64,000 bases of DNA from Begonia masoniana (taxonomy: Eukaryota; Streptophyta; Magnoliopsida; Cucurbitales; Begoniaceae). Of this stretch, positions 1-11,736 are shown in pieces. The notes below the pieces were generated by a model. It saw only the letters and a program-made list of their open reading frames with translations. It was not told where the DNA came from and did not search any database. Position 1 is the stretch's first letter, and each line of letters opens with the position of its first letter. The position numbers were made by a program, and so were the translations under genes. The stretch is taken from contig CM039509.1 of the NCBI GenBank assembly GCA_022432975.1, positions 17,022,324 through 17,086,323 of the forward strand, written 5' to 3'.

Positions 1-118
1 TATGTAAAATGTGAAAGTCTGTTGAGAGATAGTAAGTGAATGTAATAATAGTAAAAGTCAAGCAAACGATTATTGAAAGAATATGAACACGTGACGGCTC
101 CTGGCCGGGGTCGTTACA
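1..118 (+). repeat. 3' end of an LTR inserted in the E1 5' LTR
   Basis: The segment ends in CCGGGGTCGTTACA, like the end of solo LTR S2 at 45629. From position 119 the sequence resumes the E1 LTR in mid-unit, matching 29705 onward in the E1 3' LTR. This is therefore the tail of another LTR, probably a relative of S2, inserted in the E1 5' LTR. The likely 5-bp target duplication GTAAT is at 119-123; its partner lies outside the window. Whether it is a solo LTR or a complete element cannot be seen. Confidence 0.65.
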
Positions 119-184
119 GTAATGTGGAATGTTTTAGGTGAAGAAGGTCCGAGGAGAAGTGCCCAAATTTGCTAAGGAAACCAG

Positions 185-767
185 GTAAGTGAGTGAGTAG
201 GATTCCCGGCTATTAGGGCCCTACATCACAAGGGCACTAAGTTAAAGTTGATTATGATGTCCGAAAGCTGTTTGTGTTATTGTCTGTATGGTTATGATAT
301 GTGAGTTAGCAACATGATTTATTGTTGAATGATTGATCCGTCCTTTTAGTTCGATGAAATAAGAGTACTCATACTCATGCTTCACGATTGTTTCCTTTTC
401 AAGTATAGGAAAATATTTTAAGAGCATGTTTTCCTTCACGATCAAGATATGAAGATGAAACTTATGTAACAAGGATTAAGAGAGGGTTGGGGGCGGTTTG
501 GCGTATGTCACTGTCCAAAAGAAGGACAATGAATACGGCCCGCAAGGAATTATGTACACTTTCACTGTCAACCCCCTTTTCGGCACAAATCCTCCCTTAA
601 TCCACAAGATGTAAACGATGAACAAGAACATGAACAAGAATATGAACAAGGATATGATGAGAAATGATTATGAAAATGTGTTCATTTCAACTGTGCACTC
701 ATGCATACATGTTAGTATTGCACTCCTTACTAAGCATCAGGCTTATAGTTTAAACCTTATGATGTAG
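185..767 (+). other. putative LTR leader intron (E1 5' LTR)
   Basis: The donor is CAG/GTAAGT at 182-190. A branch-like TTACTAAGC lies at 727-735 and the acceptor GATGTAG/GTGACG ends at 767, giving 583 bp. The same donor-branch-acceptor series recurs in every LTR subfamily here, in the orientation of the element. Splicing is inferred from consensus and conservation; no transcript evidence is available. Confidence 0.45.
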
Positions 768-1130
768 GTGACGAATTATCAGGTGAGGATTTCAAACCCA
801 ATGAAGATGTCTAGGACTGGTTGCTAGATGGTGCTCAGGGTGACAGTTTGTGGCTGGAAGGCGATTTCGACCCGTGGTTAATACTTTTATGATGTTAGTA
901 AGAATTATGAATACTGAGGTCTAAATAGGATGGGTTTTTCTTAAAACGATGGATTTTTGGAATTTGTCTGACTGAATTTTCTTAATTTAAGAATGATCAT
1001 GAAATGATAGAATGATCTATTTTATTTAAGTCTTCCGCTACACGTATTTTGGATGAGTCTATGGATTATATTGTGCAAGTTTACGTCAGTCATGTTAAAG
1101 TCTATAAAAGTTAGGATGTCTTATATCAGT

Positions 1131-1610
1131 AGATGTTGTTTATTACTTTTGGTAGTTCACCGGTAGAAGTCTTCTATCGGGTGATGTTCAATGAGTCACG
1201 TGGGATGCACATGTCAATCGATAGATGTAGATTTTTCACTATCGGTAGAAGTGAGTATTATGTCCTGTCGTTTTGTGATCGGTAGATGCTGTTTATTTCT
1301 ATAGGTAGATGTTGTTTATTACTTTCGGTAGTTCACCGGTAGAAGTCTTCTGTCGGGTAATGTTTAATGAGTCACGTGAGATGCACATGTCAATCGGAAG
1401 ATGTAGATTTTTCACTATCGGTAGAAGTGGGTATTAGGTTTTGTCGTTTTGCGATCGGTAGAAGTGGCTATATTTAATGAGTCACGTGGGATGCACATGA
1501 AAATTGGTACATGTTGTTGTTTATTACTATCGGTAGAAGTGGGAATTATGTTTTGTCGTTTTGTGATTGGCAGATGCGAGAAGAAAATTTTATCGTTTGC
1601 GATTGGTAGA
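1131..1610 (+). repeat. ~178-bp direct repeats with CGGTAGATG and CACGTG motifs (E1 LTR)
   Basis: Two near-complete units start near 1131 and 1309 and a partial third follows from about 1461. Each repeats TCACCGGTAGAAGTCTTC, a TCACGTGGGATGCACATG block holding the palindrome CACGTG or CACGTGA, and a TTTTGTCGTTTTG block. The equivalent part of the 3' LTR is 45660-46160. CACGTG is a plant G-box core, so this could be a regulatory cluster; that is inference only. Confidence 0.6.
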
Positions 1611-1825
1611 AGTTCTTTGATTTTCAATTCCCTCATCCAAATGTTTTAACATTCTTTCTTTTGTTAATGTTACTTACTTAATGAGATTTCCGTTGAATGG
1701 TCGATGATTTAAAGATAAAATTTTTATTATTGAGAGTAATGTCAAAATTTTTCGTAAAATTTCTTAGTCCAGTCCTATGTCATGCGTAACAAATTGGGTT
1801 TGAAAGACTCGTAGTGTTACAATTA

Positions 1826-1837
1826 CGGTATCAAAGC
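1826..1837 (+). promoter_or_regulatory. E1 primer-binding site (initiator tRNA-Met type)
   Basis: CGGTATCAAAGC lies 4 bases after the 5' LTR. It differs at two positions from the usual plant PBS TGGTATCAGAGC, which pairs with the 3' end of initiator tRNA-Met to prime minus-strand DNA synthesis. Confidence 0.8.
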
Positions 1838-1982
1838 AAAACCTGGTTCTAAAATCGATTCTGCAGACTGCCTTCCAGCACATATTGTCACATGAGCACA
1901 CTCCAACAACTGTAAGTGTCTATGATTTTAGTAATGTCATTACGTTAAGATGTGTTTATGATTATTTGTTTAGGAATCTCAA

Positions 1983-3411
1983 ATGGTAAGAGGTCAACAA
2001 AGAGAGAACAATGAGGATATTAACACCATCGCTCAGCTAACAGAGTTGGTTATTCGCTAGTCCATCCAAATTGAGCAGTGGGTGGCTACTAGAGAAGAGG
2101 AAGGGAATTGTAGCTCGAATACGACTCACGACCATGGAAGCGAGCGTTTTCACCGCCTTCGACCTCCAGTATTCAATGGTCAAGTTTTGGACCCTATTTA
2201 TGCTGAAGAGTGGATTCGAACAATTGAGTACATGTTCAAGTATGCCAAGGTCGAAGAAGGGGACAAGGTCACATGTGCTGTTTTTCATCTTGTATTGGGT
2301 GCAAGTCATTGGTGGGACTCAATTCAGAGCACTACGAATGCGGAAACTATGACTTGGGCATGGTTCAAGATGTCTTTCTTTGAAAAGTATTTTAGCCGAG
2401 CAGTTCGGGCCAGCAAAAAGATGGAGTTTATGCAGCTGCGCCAAACCGGTTCTGTGGCTGATTACATCTGTAAGTTTGAGGCCTTGTCCAGGTTTGCACC
2501 CCGTCTGGTAGATGATGAGGAAGAAAAGATTCACTAGTTTGTCTATGGACTAAAGCCGAGCCTCTTCCAGGGAGTGAAGACTGTAGGGATCCATAACATA
2601 CCTTATTCCAAAGTGGCTGCTAAGGCTTTGGAATTGGAAGAAGTTGAGTTAACAGTACAAGGGCAACGTGAACCGCCAAGGAAGTTTATCAAGGAGACTA
2701 AGCCACCACCGCGCCAGGGCAGAGGTTGGCAACCACAACAGAATAGAGGACCGCAACAATAGCAGAAAGGTGTGAAGAGACCCTTCAATCCAAATGATGA
2801 CCAACGAAAAGGAAAGCGATCTCTAGCTCCTCTATGTTCCACCTGCCAGAAGAACCACCATGGCGAATGCAAATTATATTCTGGCCGTTGCTATAGATGT
2901 GACAAGGTTGGACACATGGTCAGAAATTGCCCCATGCCGCCCGACCCAAATCGAGCAAGAGTAGCGCCTAGAGTCTATGTTTTAATGGAAGATGAGGATG
3001 CAGTGCAGCATACAGTCATAACAGGTACAATTAGGATCTGTGGTATTTCTGCTTATACACTTATAGATACGGGAGCCACACACTCGTTTGTATCAACCCT
3101 GTTTGTATGTAAGCATAGGTTAGAACTCTTTCCAGCCGAGAGGGTCATATAGTGTTATGTTACCGTCAGGGAAGTCCTTACATTCAGAGCAGATAGTAAA
3201 AGGTTATATTATGTCCTTAGGAGATAAGAAGTTGTACGTAGAACTAATCGTAATTGATATGAAGGGATATGAAGTCATACTAGGAATGGATTGGTTATTC
3301 AGACATTATGCCACGATAAGTTGTAAGTTTGGATTGGTTGAATTCCGACCCCCGAACGGAGATCGGTATTCCTTCACTAGAGACTCAACGGTCACTAAAG
3401 GGTGGTTGTGA
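1983..3411 (+). pseudogene. E1 gag and protease, broken by stops and frameshifts
   Basis: The ATG at 1983 opens a gag frame. The retrotransposon gag core runs about 2150-2600, including WWDSIQ and the LRQTGSVADYI region. One zinc knuckle, CYRCDKVGHMVRNC (CX2CX4HX4C), is at about 2890-2930. The aspartic protease active site DTGATHSF is near 3068, and ILGMDWL near 3280. In-frame stops lie at 2058-2060, 2535-2537 and 2760-2762. A frameshift lies at about 3148-3156 and another near 3405. Gag would form virus-like particles and PR would process the polyprotein, but this copy cannot make either intact. E2 and E3 carry clear homologues in the opposite orientation. Confidence 0.85.
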
Positions 3412-4815
3412 GAGTTTTCTAGTTAACGTAATTGATGTTCGGGTGAAGAATAAGGTAGAACTACAAGACATTCCCATAGTCTGAGAGTTTCCAGAAGCAT
3501 TTTTGGATAACTTGCCCGGGTTACCACCTGATAGAGAAACTGAGTTTGTAATCGATACATATCCCGAGGCATTACCCGTGTCTAAGAACCCTTACCGCAT
3601 GGCACCTGTTGAGCTGAAGGAATTAAAAGTCCAACTACAAGAACTAGTTGACAAGGGATTTATACGCCCTAGTTGTTCTCCCTGGCGTGCACCTGTCCTA
3701 TTTGTTAATAAGAAAGACGGTTCTCTTAGAATGTGCATAGATTACAGAGAACTGAACAAGTTAACAATCAAGAATAAATATCCCTTACCCCGAATTGACG
3801 ACTTGTTTGACCAACTACAAGGAGCTAAGGTATTTTCAAAAATTGACTTACGTTTGGGTTATTACCAACTGAAGGTTAAGGAGAATGATATACCAAAAAC
3901 AACATTCAGAACCCGATATGGACACTATGAATTTCTTGTGATGTCGTTTGGATTGACAAATGCACCTGCAGCTTTTATGGACTTGATGAACCGTGTGTTT
4001 CGTTAGTATTTGGACAAGTTTATGATTGTGTTTATAGATGACATCCTAATTTACTCACGGACTGAGGCTAACCATGAAAAACACTTAAGAATAGTTTTGA
4101 CGACATTAAAACAACAGCAACTCTATGCTAAGTTGTCCAAGTGTGAGTTCTAGTTGGATAAGGTCAACTTTTTAGGCCATGTCATTTCTGCTGAGGGCAT
4201 ATCTGTTGACCCAACCAAAATTCAGGCAGTAAAAGACTATCCACAGCCGAGGAATGCCAGTGAAGTCCGTAGTTTCCTTGGATTGGCAGGCTATTACAGA
4301 AAGTTCATCAAGGGATTTTCCATAATTGCCAAGCCTTTAACTAGTTTAACAAAAAAGGGCACTAAATACTCTTGGAATGGAGCTTGTGAAGATAGCTTCC
4401 AGACACAAACTGAAGTTGACGACAGCCCCTCTTTTGGCACTCCCAACTGAGGAAGGAAAGTTTAGTGTTTATTGTGACGCATCCAAAATTGTTCTGGGAT
4501 GTGTTCTAATGCAAGATGGCAAGGTTGTGGCATATGCCTCCAGGCAGTTGAAGAAGTATGAGCAGAATTACCTCACTCACGATTTGGAATTAGCCGCAGT
4601 TGTCTTTGCATTAAAGATTTGGAGACACTATTTGTATGAACAGCAGTGTGAAGTGTTTTCTGACCATAAAAGCTTGAAGTATCTCTTTACGTAAAAGGAA
4701 TTAAATAAGAGACAAAGACGTTGGTTAGAGTTCGTTAAAGATTATGACTTTGAAATTAAGTATCACCCGGGTAAGGCTAATGCTGTAGCCGATGCATTAA
4801 GCAGAATGTCATAGA
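3412..4815 (+). pseudogene. E1 reverse transcriptase and RNase H, broken
   Basis: RT is recognisable from [10 protein letters not shown] (3510) through the fingers/palm ([15 protein letters not shown], 3712-3756) to the FIDDILIYS catalytic motif (the lineage form of YVDD, ~4030-4056). RNase H follows, with YCDASK (4470), [18 protein letters not shown] (4580) and [15 protein letters not shown] (4765-4806). Stops occur at 3482 (TGA where E3 has Arg), 4004-4006, about 4152 (TAG where relatives have Trp), and 4692-4694. A frameshift near 4400 lies at the connection to RNase H. It would copy element RNA into DNA; this copy is inactive. Confidence 0.85.
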
Positions 4816-5443
4816 CAATGCAGCCTGCGGTGTCAACCTTGTCATTACCCTTGAAGGTTAAGATTTAGAAATTCGAGTTAGAGATAGTTCCGGAGTTATC
4901 AGCATTGTTTTCGGCATTATCCTTTTGGCCAACTATTTTGGATAAGATTAAAGAGGCGCAGCAGAAGGATGCAAAGGAGAAGAGTATCATAGTGAGTAAG
5001 TTGAAGGACGCCTCCTCTGAGTTCAGTCTGTCCAAGAATGGTATTTTGAAATTTAGGAATCGATGGTATGTTCTAAGTGATGAAGAATAACGTAGGTTGA
5101 TCTTGGCCGAGGCGCACTCGTCTCTTTTTTATGTACACCCTGGCAATACCAAGATGTATCGGGACTTCAAGTTACTTTACTGGTGGCCAAATTTAAAGAG
5201 GGATGTTGCCAAGTATATGGAGTCGTGTTTGGTATGCCAACAAGTTAAGGCACAACATCAACGTCCAGGAGGTACCCTTCAACCCTTACCGATCCCCGAA
5301 TGGAAGTGGGAAAACATTGCCATGGATTTTGTTGTAGGATTACCTAAGACAACTAAAGGTCATGACAACATTTGGGTTGTAATTGACAGATTGACGAAAT
5401 CAGCTCACTTCATACCTATAAAGACGGCTTACACGATAGACCA
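4816..5443 (+). pseudogene. E1 integrase, N-terminal part, cut by insertion of E2
   Basis: The HHCC zinc-binding region (HSSLFYVHPGNTKMY...CLVCQQVK) is at about 5110-5250. The start of the DDE core ([16 protein letters not shown], first Asp) is at about 5320-5370. A stop at 5088-5090 lies just before the zinc domain. The frame ends at the target duplication GACCA (5439-5443), where E2 begins. The rest resumes at 28156. E2 therefore landed in integrase coding sequence. Confidence 0.85.
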
Positions 5444-8400
5444 TGTGACGACACTAACACTGTACCCAATTTCCCACATTTTTTTTTATCTTTCTAGTAA
5501 ACCCTTTCGTTAAATTGACTTGTTAAAGCATATATAAAAATCACTTAAATAAAATCATTAAAACAGAAGAGGAATCGGCCCAGCAGAACAGAGGGCCAAA
5601 AGGGCCAAAGCCATAAATTTCATCCCCCGGTGAACAGTAACTCAACACCTCCACCGGTGAACAGTAACTCAACACATCCACCGGTGAACAGTAACTTAAC
5701 GTATCCCCCGGTGAACAGTAACTCAACGTATCCCCCGGTGAACAATAACCTAACACATCCACCGGTGAACAGTAACTCAACACATCTACTAGTGAACAGT
5801 AACAACACATATCCACCGGTGAAGAGTAACAACACATATCCACTGGTGAACAGTAACAACACATATCCACCGGTGAACAGTAACAACACATATCAACCGG
5901 TGAACAGTAACAACACATATCCACCGGTGAACAGTAACAACACATATCTACCGGTGAACAGTAACAACACATATCCACCGGTGAACAGTAACTCAACACA
6001 TCCCCCGGTGAACAGTAACTCAACACATCCACCGGTGAACAGTAACAACACATATCCACCGGTGAACAGTAACAACACATATCCACCGGTGAACAGTAAC
6101 TCAACACATCCACCGGTGAACAGTAACTCAACACATCCACCGGTGAACAGTAACAACACATATCCACCGGTGAACAGTAACTCAACACATCCACCGGTGA
6201 ACAGTAACTCAACACATCCACCGGTGAACAGTAACTCAACACATCCACCGGTGAACAGTAACTCAACACATCCACCGGTGAACAGTAACTCAACACATCC
6301 ACCGGTGAACAGTAACTCAACACATCCACCGGTGAACAGTAACAACACATATCCACCGGTGAACAGTAACAACACATATCCACCGGTGAACAGTAACTCA
6401 ACACATCCACCGGTGAACAGTAACTCAACACATCCACCGGTGAACAGTAACTCAACACATCCACCGGTGAACAGTAACAACACATATCCACCGGTGAACA
6501 GTAACTCAACACATCCACCGGTGAACAGTAACTCAACACATCCACCGGTGAACAGTAACTCAACACATCCACCGGTGAACAGTAACTCAACACATCCACC
6601 GGTGAACAGTAACAACACATATCCACCGGTGAACAGTAACTCAACACATCCACCGGTGAACAGTAACTCAACACATCCACCGGTGAACAGTAACTCAACA
6701 CATCCACCGGTGAACAGTAACTCAACGTATCCCCCGGTGAACAGTAACAACACATATCCACCGGTGAACAGTAACTCAACGTATCCCCCGGTGAACAGTA
6801 ACTCAACACATCCACCGGTGAACAGTAACAACACATATCCACCGGTGAACAGTAACTCAACACATCCACCGGTGAACAGTAACTCAACACATCCACCGGT
6901 GAACAGTAACAACACATATCCACCGGTGAACAGTAACCTAACACATCCACGGGTGAACAGTAACTCAACACATCCATCGGTGAACAGTAACAACACATAT
7001 CCACCGGTGAACAGTAACAACACATATCCACCGGTGAACAGTAACAACACATATCCACCGGTGAACAGTAACTCAACACATCCTCCGGTGAACAGTAACT
7101 CAACACATATCCACCGGTGAACAGTAACAACACATATCCACCGGTGAACAGTAACTCAACGTATCCCCCGGTGAACAGTAACTCAACACATCCACCGGTG
7201 AACAGTAACAACACATATCCACCGGTGAACAGTAACTCAACGTATCCCCCGGTGAACAGTAACTCAACACATCCATCGGTGAACAGTAACAACACATATC
7301 CACCGGTGAACAGTAACAACACATATGTACCGGTGAACAGTAACAACACATATCCACCGGTGAACAGTAACAACACATATACACCGGTGAACAGTAACTC
7401 AACACATCCCCCGGTGAACAGTAACAACACATATCCACCAGTGAACAGTAACTCAACACATCCACCGGTGAACAGTAACTCAACACATCCACCGGTGAAC
7501 AGTAACTCAACACATCCACCGGTGAACAGTAACTCAACACATCCACCGGTGAACAGTAACAACACATATCCACCGGTGAACAGTAACTCAACGTATCCCC
7601 CGGTGAACAGTAACAACACATATCCACCGGTGAACAGTAACAACACATATCCACCGGTGAACAGTAACTCAACGTATCCCCCGGTGAACAGTAACAACAC
7701 ATATCCACCGGTGAACAGTAACAACACATATCCACCGGTGAACAGTAACTCAACGTATCCCCCGGTGAACAGTAACAACACATATCCACCGGTGAACAGT
7801 AACTCAACACATCCACCGGTGAACAGTAACTCAACGTATCCCCCGGTGAACAGTAACTCAACGTATCCCCCGGTGAACAGTAACAAAGATATTAAAAGAT
7901 CCTACCTAACTACCCAACCAAAATAACTTAAACTAAAAACGTCACCAAAATTTCTCGAGACAACCTCGACGTATGGTGTAGGCCAATCGGCCAGAGAAGA
8001 TCACGAGAACTTACCTCGTTTCCGTTGCAACCCAAGCTCCGTCCACGAGCGTTGTTCACCTAAGGCAATTTCACAATTATCGTTAAAACGAGCTTAAACT
8101 ATTAAACGTCCAAATTTAACGAAACCTTAACTAAGGAATTTCCCCTAGAGCTATAACTCAACTAACCGAGGCGTTTAAACAACCAATTCGCGCTCGATAC
8201 CACGAAACATCCATTTACGAGTTTTTCCCAAAATTCCCAAATTCTCAATTTTTTTAACATTTCTCACAATTCGATCTAACTTCGTCCAATAACGTTCAAT
8301 ACGTCTTTTATATCCATAAACTCGATAAACCTATCAATTTTTGAACCCTAAACCGCATTTTTAACGAAACCATAAACGAAACCCTAACGTTGAAACTTTG

Positions 8401-9007
8401 TGAAAACTGGAAACTAACGCTCCGAAATCATAGATTCGTACCTAGGGTTGCGAGAGAAGGAGAAAACACGGAGAACGGAAGTCGATCGGAGGAGAAACGG
8501 AGGTCGGAACGTTGAGTTGCCGTGAGAGAACAGAGAAGGTCGAGAGGAAAAGAAAACAAAGAAAGTCTCTGGCGTGAAAATGGTGAAGGAAGAAGAGGGG
8601 TTTGAGTTTTAATTAAAAATTGACTTTGCAAATTACCATTTTGCCCTTCCTTTGTTTTTATATTAGTTTCGTCATTCGTTTCGTTAATCGGCTAACTATT
8701 CGGTTTCTCTAAATTTTCTTATTTCACCAATAACTCCAACTTATTATTTGAGATTTATTAAAACTCTTCGTTCGCAAATCGGACCTCGTTTACTATTTTT
8801 ACCAAAGTACCCTTTATATTACGATAAACGTAATTCTTGTAAAATTAGCGTTACGACTCCTAAAATTCCAGAAATTTCATTAAAATTCCTATTAATAATT
8901 AGCATCGTAATAACGCTTCCTTTTCTAAAAACCGACTTAATTCGACATATTTACAAAAATGTCATTTATATTAAAACATTTAATATTCCATACAACCGGA
9001 TATTACA
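5444..9007 (-). repeat. E2 left LTR (3' LTR in element orientation)
   Basis: The unit is 3564 bp. It matches the right LTR (23502-28150) on both sides of the minisatellite but lacks about 700 bp corresponding to 26326-27025, so the intron-like acceptor is lost. The donor CGAG/GTAAGT remains on the minus strand near 8011. The section 7885-9007 aligns over its whole length with 27026-28150. No gene is present. Confidence 0.85.
5624..7884. repeat. 27-bp minisatellite, ~84 copies (E2 left LTR)
   Basis: The unit has a constant core CCGGTGAACAGTAAC and a variable tail (TCAACACATCCA, AACACATATCCA, TCAACGTATCCC). Because 27 is a multiple of three, several frames stay open on both strands. On the plus strand this gives a repeating PPVNSNSTH/PPVNSNNTY string. 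I treat these frames as by-products, since the array is inside an LTR and varies between the two LTRs. ACATCCA and ACATATCCA variants dominate here, unlike in the right LTR. Confidence 0.95.
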
Positions 9008-9020
9008 ATCCATCCACCTT
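9008..9020 (-). promoter_or_regulatory. E2 polypurine tract
   Basis: On the minus strand AAGGTGGATGGAT directly precedes the LTR start TGTAATATCC. This is the expected primer site for plus-strand synthesis and fixes the element orientation. Confidence 0.7.
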
Positions 9021-9046
9021 ATCTAAATTTTTTCCTCAAAATTTAA

Positions 9047-10535
9047 TTACACAAACAATTCAGGATATTTAGCCATCATATCCTGCTGTCGCTCCCAAGT
9101 AGCTTCTTCGACCTTGTGGTTCCGCCATAGGACTTTAACTTGCAGAATCTCTTTGTTGCGCAAAACTTTGATTGAAGACTCCAAAATACGCACAGGCCTC
9201 TCCACATAAGTCAAGGTAGGCTGTACCTCAATCTCTGTTGCCTCCACTATATGCGATGGATCACACAAACACTTCTGAAATATAGATACGTGAAATACAT
9301 CATAGATACCCTCCATAGAAGCCGGAAGCTCTAATCTGTACGCCATCTTCCCAATCTTCTTCAGAATAGGAAAGGGCCCCACATAACGAGGGTTTAACTT
9401 GCCCCTCCTTCCAAATCTCATAACACCTTTAAACGGAGAAACTTTAAGATAAACCTCATCACCTTCTTCAAACTCTAGCTCTCTCCGTCTAGCGTCGGCA
9501 TAGCTCTTCTGTCGACTCTGCGCTACCTCGATACGCTGTCACATAACGGCAATCTTCTCTGCCGTTTACCGTAGGATCTCGGGACCAACAATACTGGCTT
9601 CACTAACCTCGTCCCAATATAAAGGAGATCAACACTTCCGCCCTTACAAAGCCTCGTACGGAGCCATACCAAAGGTAGCCTGGAAGCTGTTGTTTTAAGA
9701 GAGCTCTACTAGTGGCAAATATCTGCTCCACGAGCCCTGAAACTCCTGCACACAAGCTCTGAGCATATCCTCAAGAATCTGATTCATCCTCTCTGTCTGA
9801 CCATCAGTCTGAGGATGAAATGCCGTGCTGAAATTAAGCTGAGTCCCCATAGCTTTATGCAGGCTTTTCTACAACTTCGAAGTGAATCTCGGATCTCTGT
9901 CTGAGACAATTGAAACTGGTACTCCATGCAGTCTAACAAATTCCTGCACGTAAAGCTCAGCAAGCTGGTCCATAGAAGATACCATCTTCACAGATAAGAA
10001 GTGGGTTGACTTTGTCAATCGGTCCACGATCACCCAAACACCATCATGGCCCTTCGTCGTCCTCGGGAGCCCCACAATAAAATGCATGGAGATCTGCTCC
10101 CACTTCCACTCCGAAATCGACAGTGGCAATAATGTTCCGGCCGGTCTCTGGTGCTCTGCCTTTACCTGTTGACAGACTAGACAGGTTTCAACGTACTTGG
10201 CGACCTCTCTCTTCATATTTGGCCACCAGAAATGTTGCTTTAAATCCCAGTACATCTTAGTACTTCCCGGGTGTACAGAATATGCCGAAGAATGTGCCTC
10301 TACCAATACCTCCTTCTACAGATCCTCGTCGTTAGGCACGTACCATCTATGCCTGAACTTCAAAATACCATCATCCGATAAATGGAAATCCAACGAGTCT
10401 CCCAATGTCATACTCAATTGAAGCTCCTCACACTTCGTATCATTCTGCTGAGCTTCGCGTATCCTATCCAGAATGGTCGGCTTGAGAGAAATGTTGGTGA
10501 GCATACTGGACAACTCTGCCACTATCTCCACATCG
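9047..10535 (-). pseudogene. E2 integrase and chromodomain-like tail, broken
   Basis: Read on the minus strand, the linker after RNase H and the HHCC region ([16 protein letters not shown]...CLVCQQVK) lie at about 10300-10160. The DDE core includes HFIVGLPRTTKGHDG and [10 protein letters not shown] (about 10090-9870). The GPF-type motif and the tail ending [18 protein letters not shown] occupy 9421-9047. The core breaks after FTSK, where a TAG replaces the Trp seen in E3 (about 9867). Frameshifts follow in 9430-9865. It is inactive. Confidence 0.8.
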
Positions 10536-11306
10536 AACCTCTTGTACATTCTTCGGCTGTGGCCAATCTCTGACCGCCTGAATTTTGCTCGGATCCACAG
10601 AAACTCCGTCCTGCGATATAATATGGCCAAGGAAGCTCACTCTGTCTAGCCAAAACTCGCATTTAGAAAAACTTTGGATATAACTGGCGTTGACTCAGAA
10701 TTCGCAATACAATCCTCAAATGCTCCTCGTGCTCTTCCTTTGTCTTGGAATAAACCAAGATATCGTCAATGAAAACCACAACAAACTTGTCCAGATACTC
10801 CTTGAAGACACGATTCATCAAGTCCATAAACGCTGCAAGGGCATTTGTAAGTCCAAAGGACATAACAAGGAACTCATAATGCCCATACCTCGCTCTGAAT
10901 GCCGTTTTCTGAATATCCTCTCTCCGGACCTTCAACTGCTAATAACCCAAGCGTAGGTCAATCCTAGAAAACACTTGGGCACCCTGCAGCTGATCAAATA
11001 AATCGTCAATCCGAGGCAATGGATACTTATTCTTCACCGTTATTTTGCTCAACTATCTGTAATCGATGCACATCCTGAGGGTCCCGTCTTTCTTCTTGAC
11101 AAACAGAACGGGCGCACCCCAAGGCGAAATGCTGGGTCGAATAAATCCCTTCTCTAACAACTCGTCAAGCTGAGTCCTCAGCTCTCTCAACTTTGCTGGT
11201 GCCAGTCGGTACGGGTTTTTAAACCTTGGCGCGGTGTCCGGATACACATCAATAGTAAATTCAATCTCCCGGTCCGGCGGTAATCCGGGAAGATCATAAA
11301 GGAATA
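10536..11306 (-). pseudogene. E2 reverse transcriptase fragment; RNase H deleted
   Basis: RT runs from [13 protein letters not shown] (11290) through [14 protein letters not shown] (about 11050) and [13 protein letters not shown] (about 10760) to [17 protein letters not shown] (about 10590). At about 10535-10545 the frame jumps from the region equivalent to EIRSFLGL in E3 straight to the post-RNase H linker (RFDVEIV). This removes about 200 codons, including the whole RNase H. A stop and frame change occur between 11053 and 10935. The upstream end is the E3 insertion (TSD GAATA, 11302-11306). Confidence 0.8.
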
Positions 11307-11736
11307 TGTAACGCCCCGAACCCGCCCCGGCTCGGTTCGTCACATTGCAAACCCAACCCGCGTTTAAAACGACATAAAAAAAATTCGATAATTTTTCGAC
11401 TCAGTTTTCGGACGTGCCCAAAGTACGTTTACAATACGTCGTAAAATGTCGGGTGAAAATAATTTGGAAATAGGAAAATTTTAAAAAGAATTTAAAATAA
11501 AAACGGACGGCATAACGCCTAAAATTCGATAAACCAAAACCTGCAATTAAAACCAGGAAACCAGGAATCAAACTAGTTCAAACCACAAACACTTACAACC
11601 ATTATCCATCAACACAATTAACTCGCAACCCGTCAAAACAGTTACGAAAACATTTACAAATGCAATGTACCAAAATGTACCAAAACCTACCACAATTTAA
11701 ACAAGTTAACTCATCAAAATAACTTAGAACACCCAC

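Larger units (their letters stand above)
119..1821 (+). repeat. E1 5' LTR, left end missing
   Basis: The LTR ends GTGTTACA at 1821, just before the PBS. It matches the 3' LTR blocks 29705-30326, 41275-41610 and 45635-46363 in order. The first ~590 bp, including the TATA region at 29270, lie left of the window because another LTR is inserted at 118/119. It holds a splice-like module (185-767) and long direct repeats (1131-1610). No gene is present. Confidence 0.85.

Noticed and set aside
5541..7926. Very long open frames on both strands over the 27-bp array (up to 781 codons)
   Set aside because: They arise because the unit is 27 bp. They lie inside an LTR, have no homologous domain, and change between the paired LTRs, so I do not call them genes.
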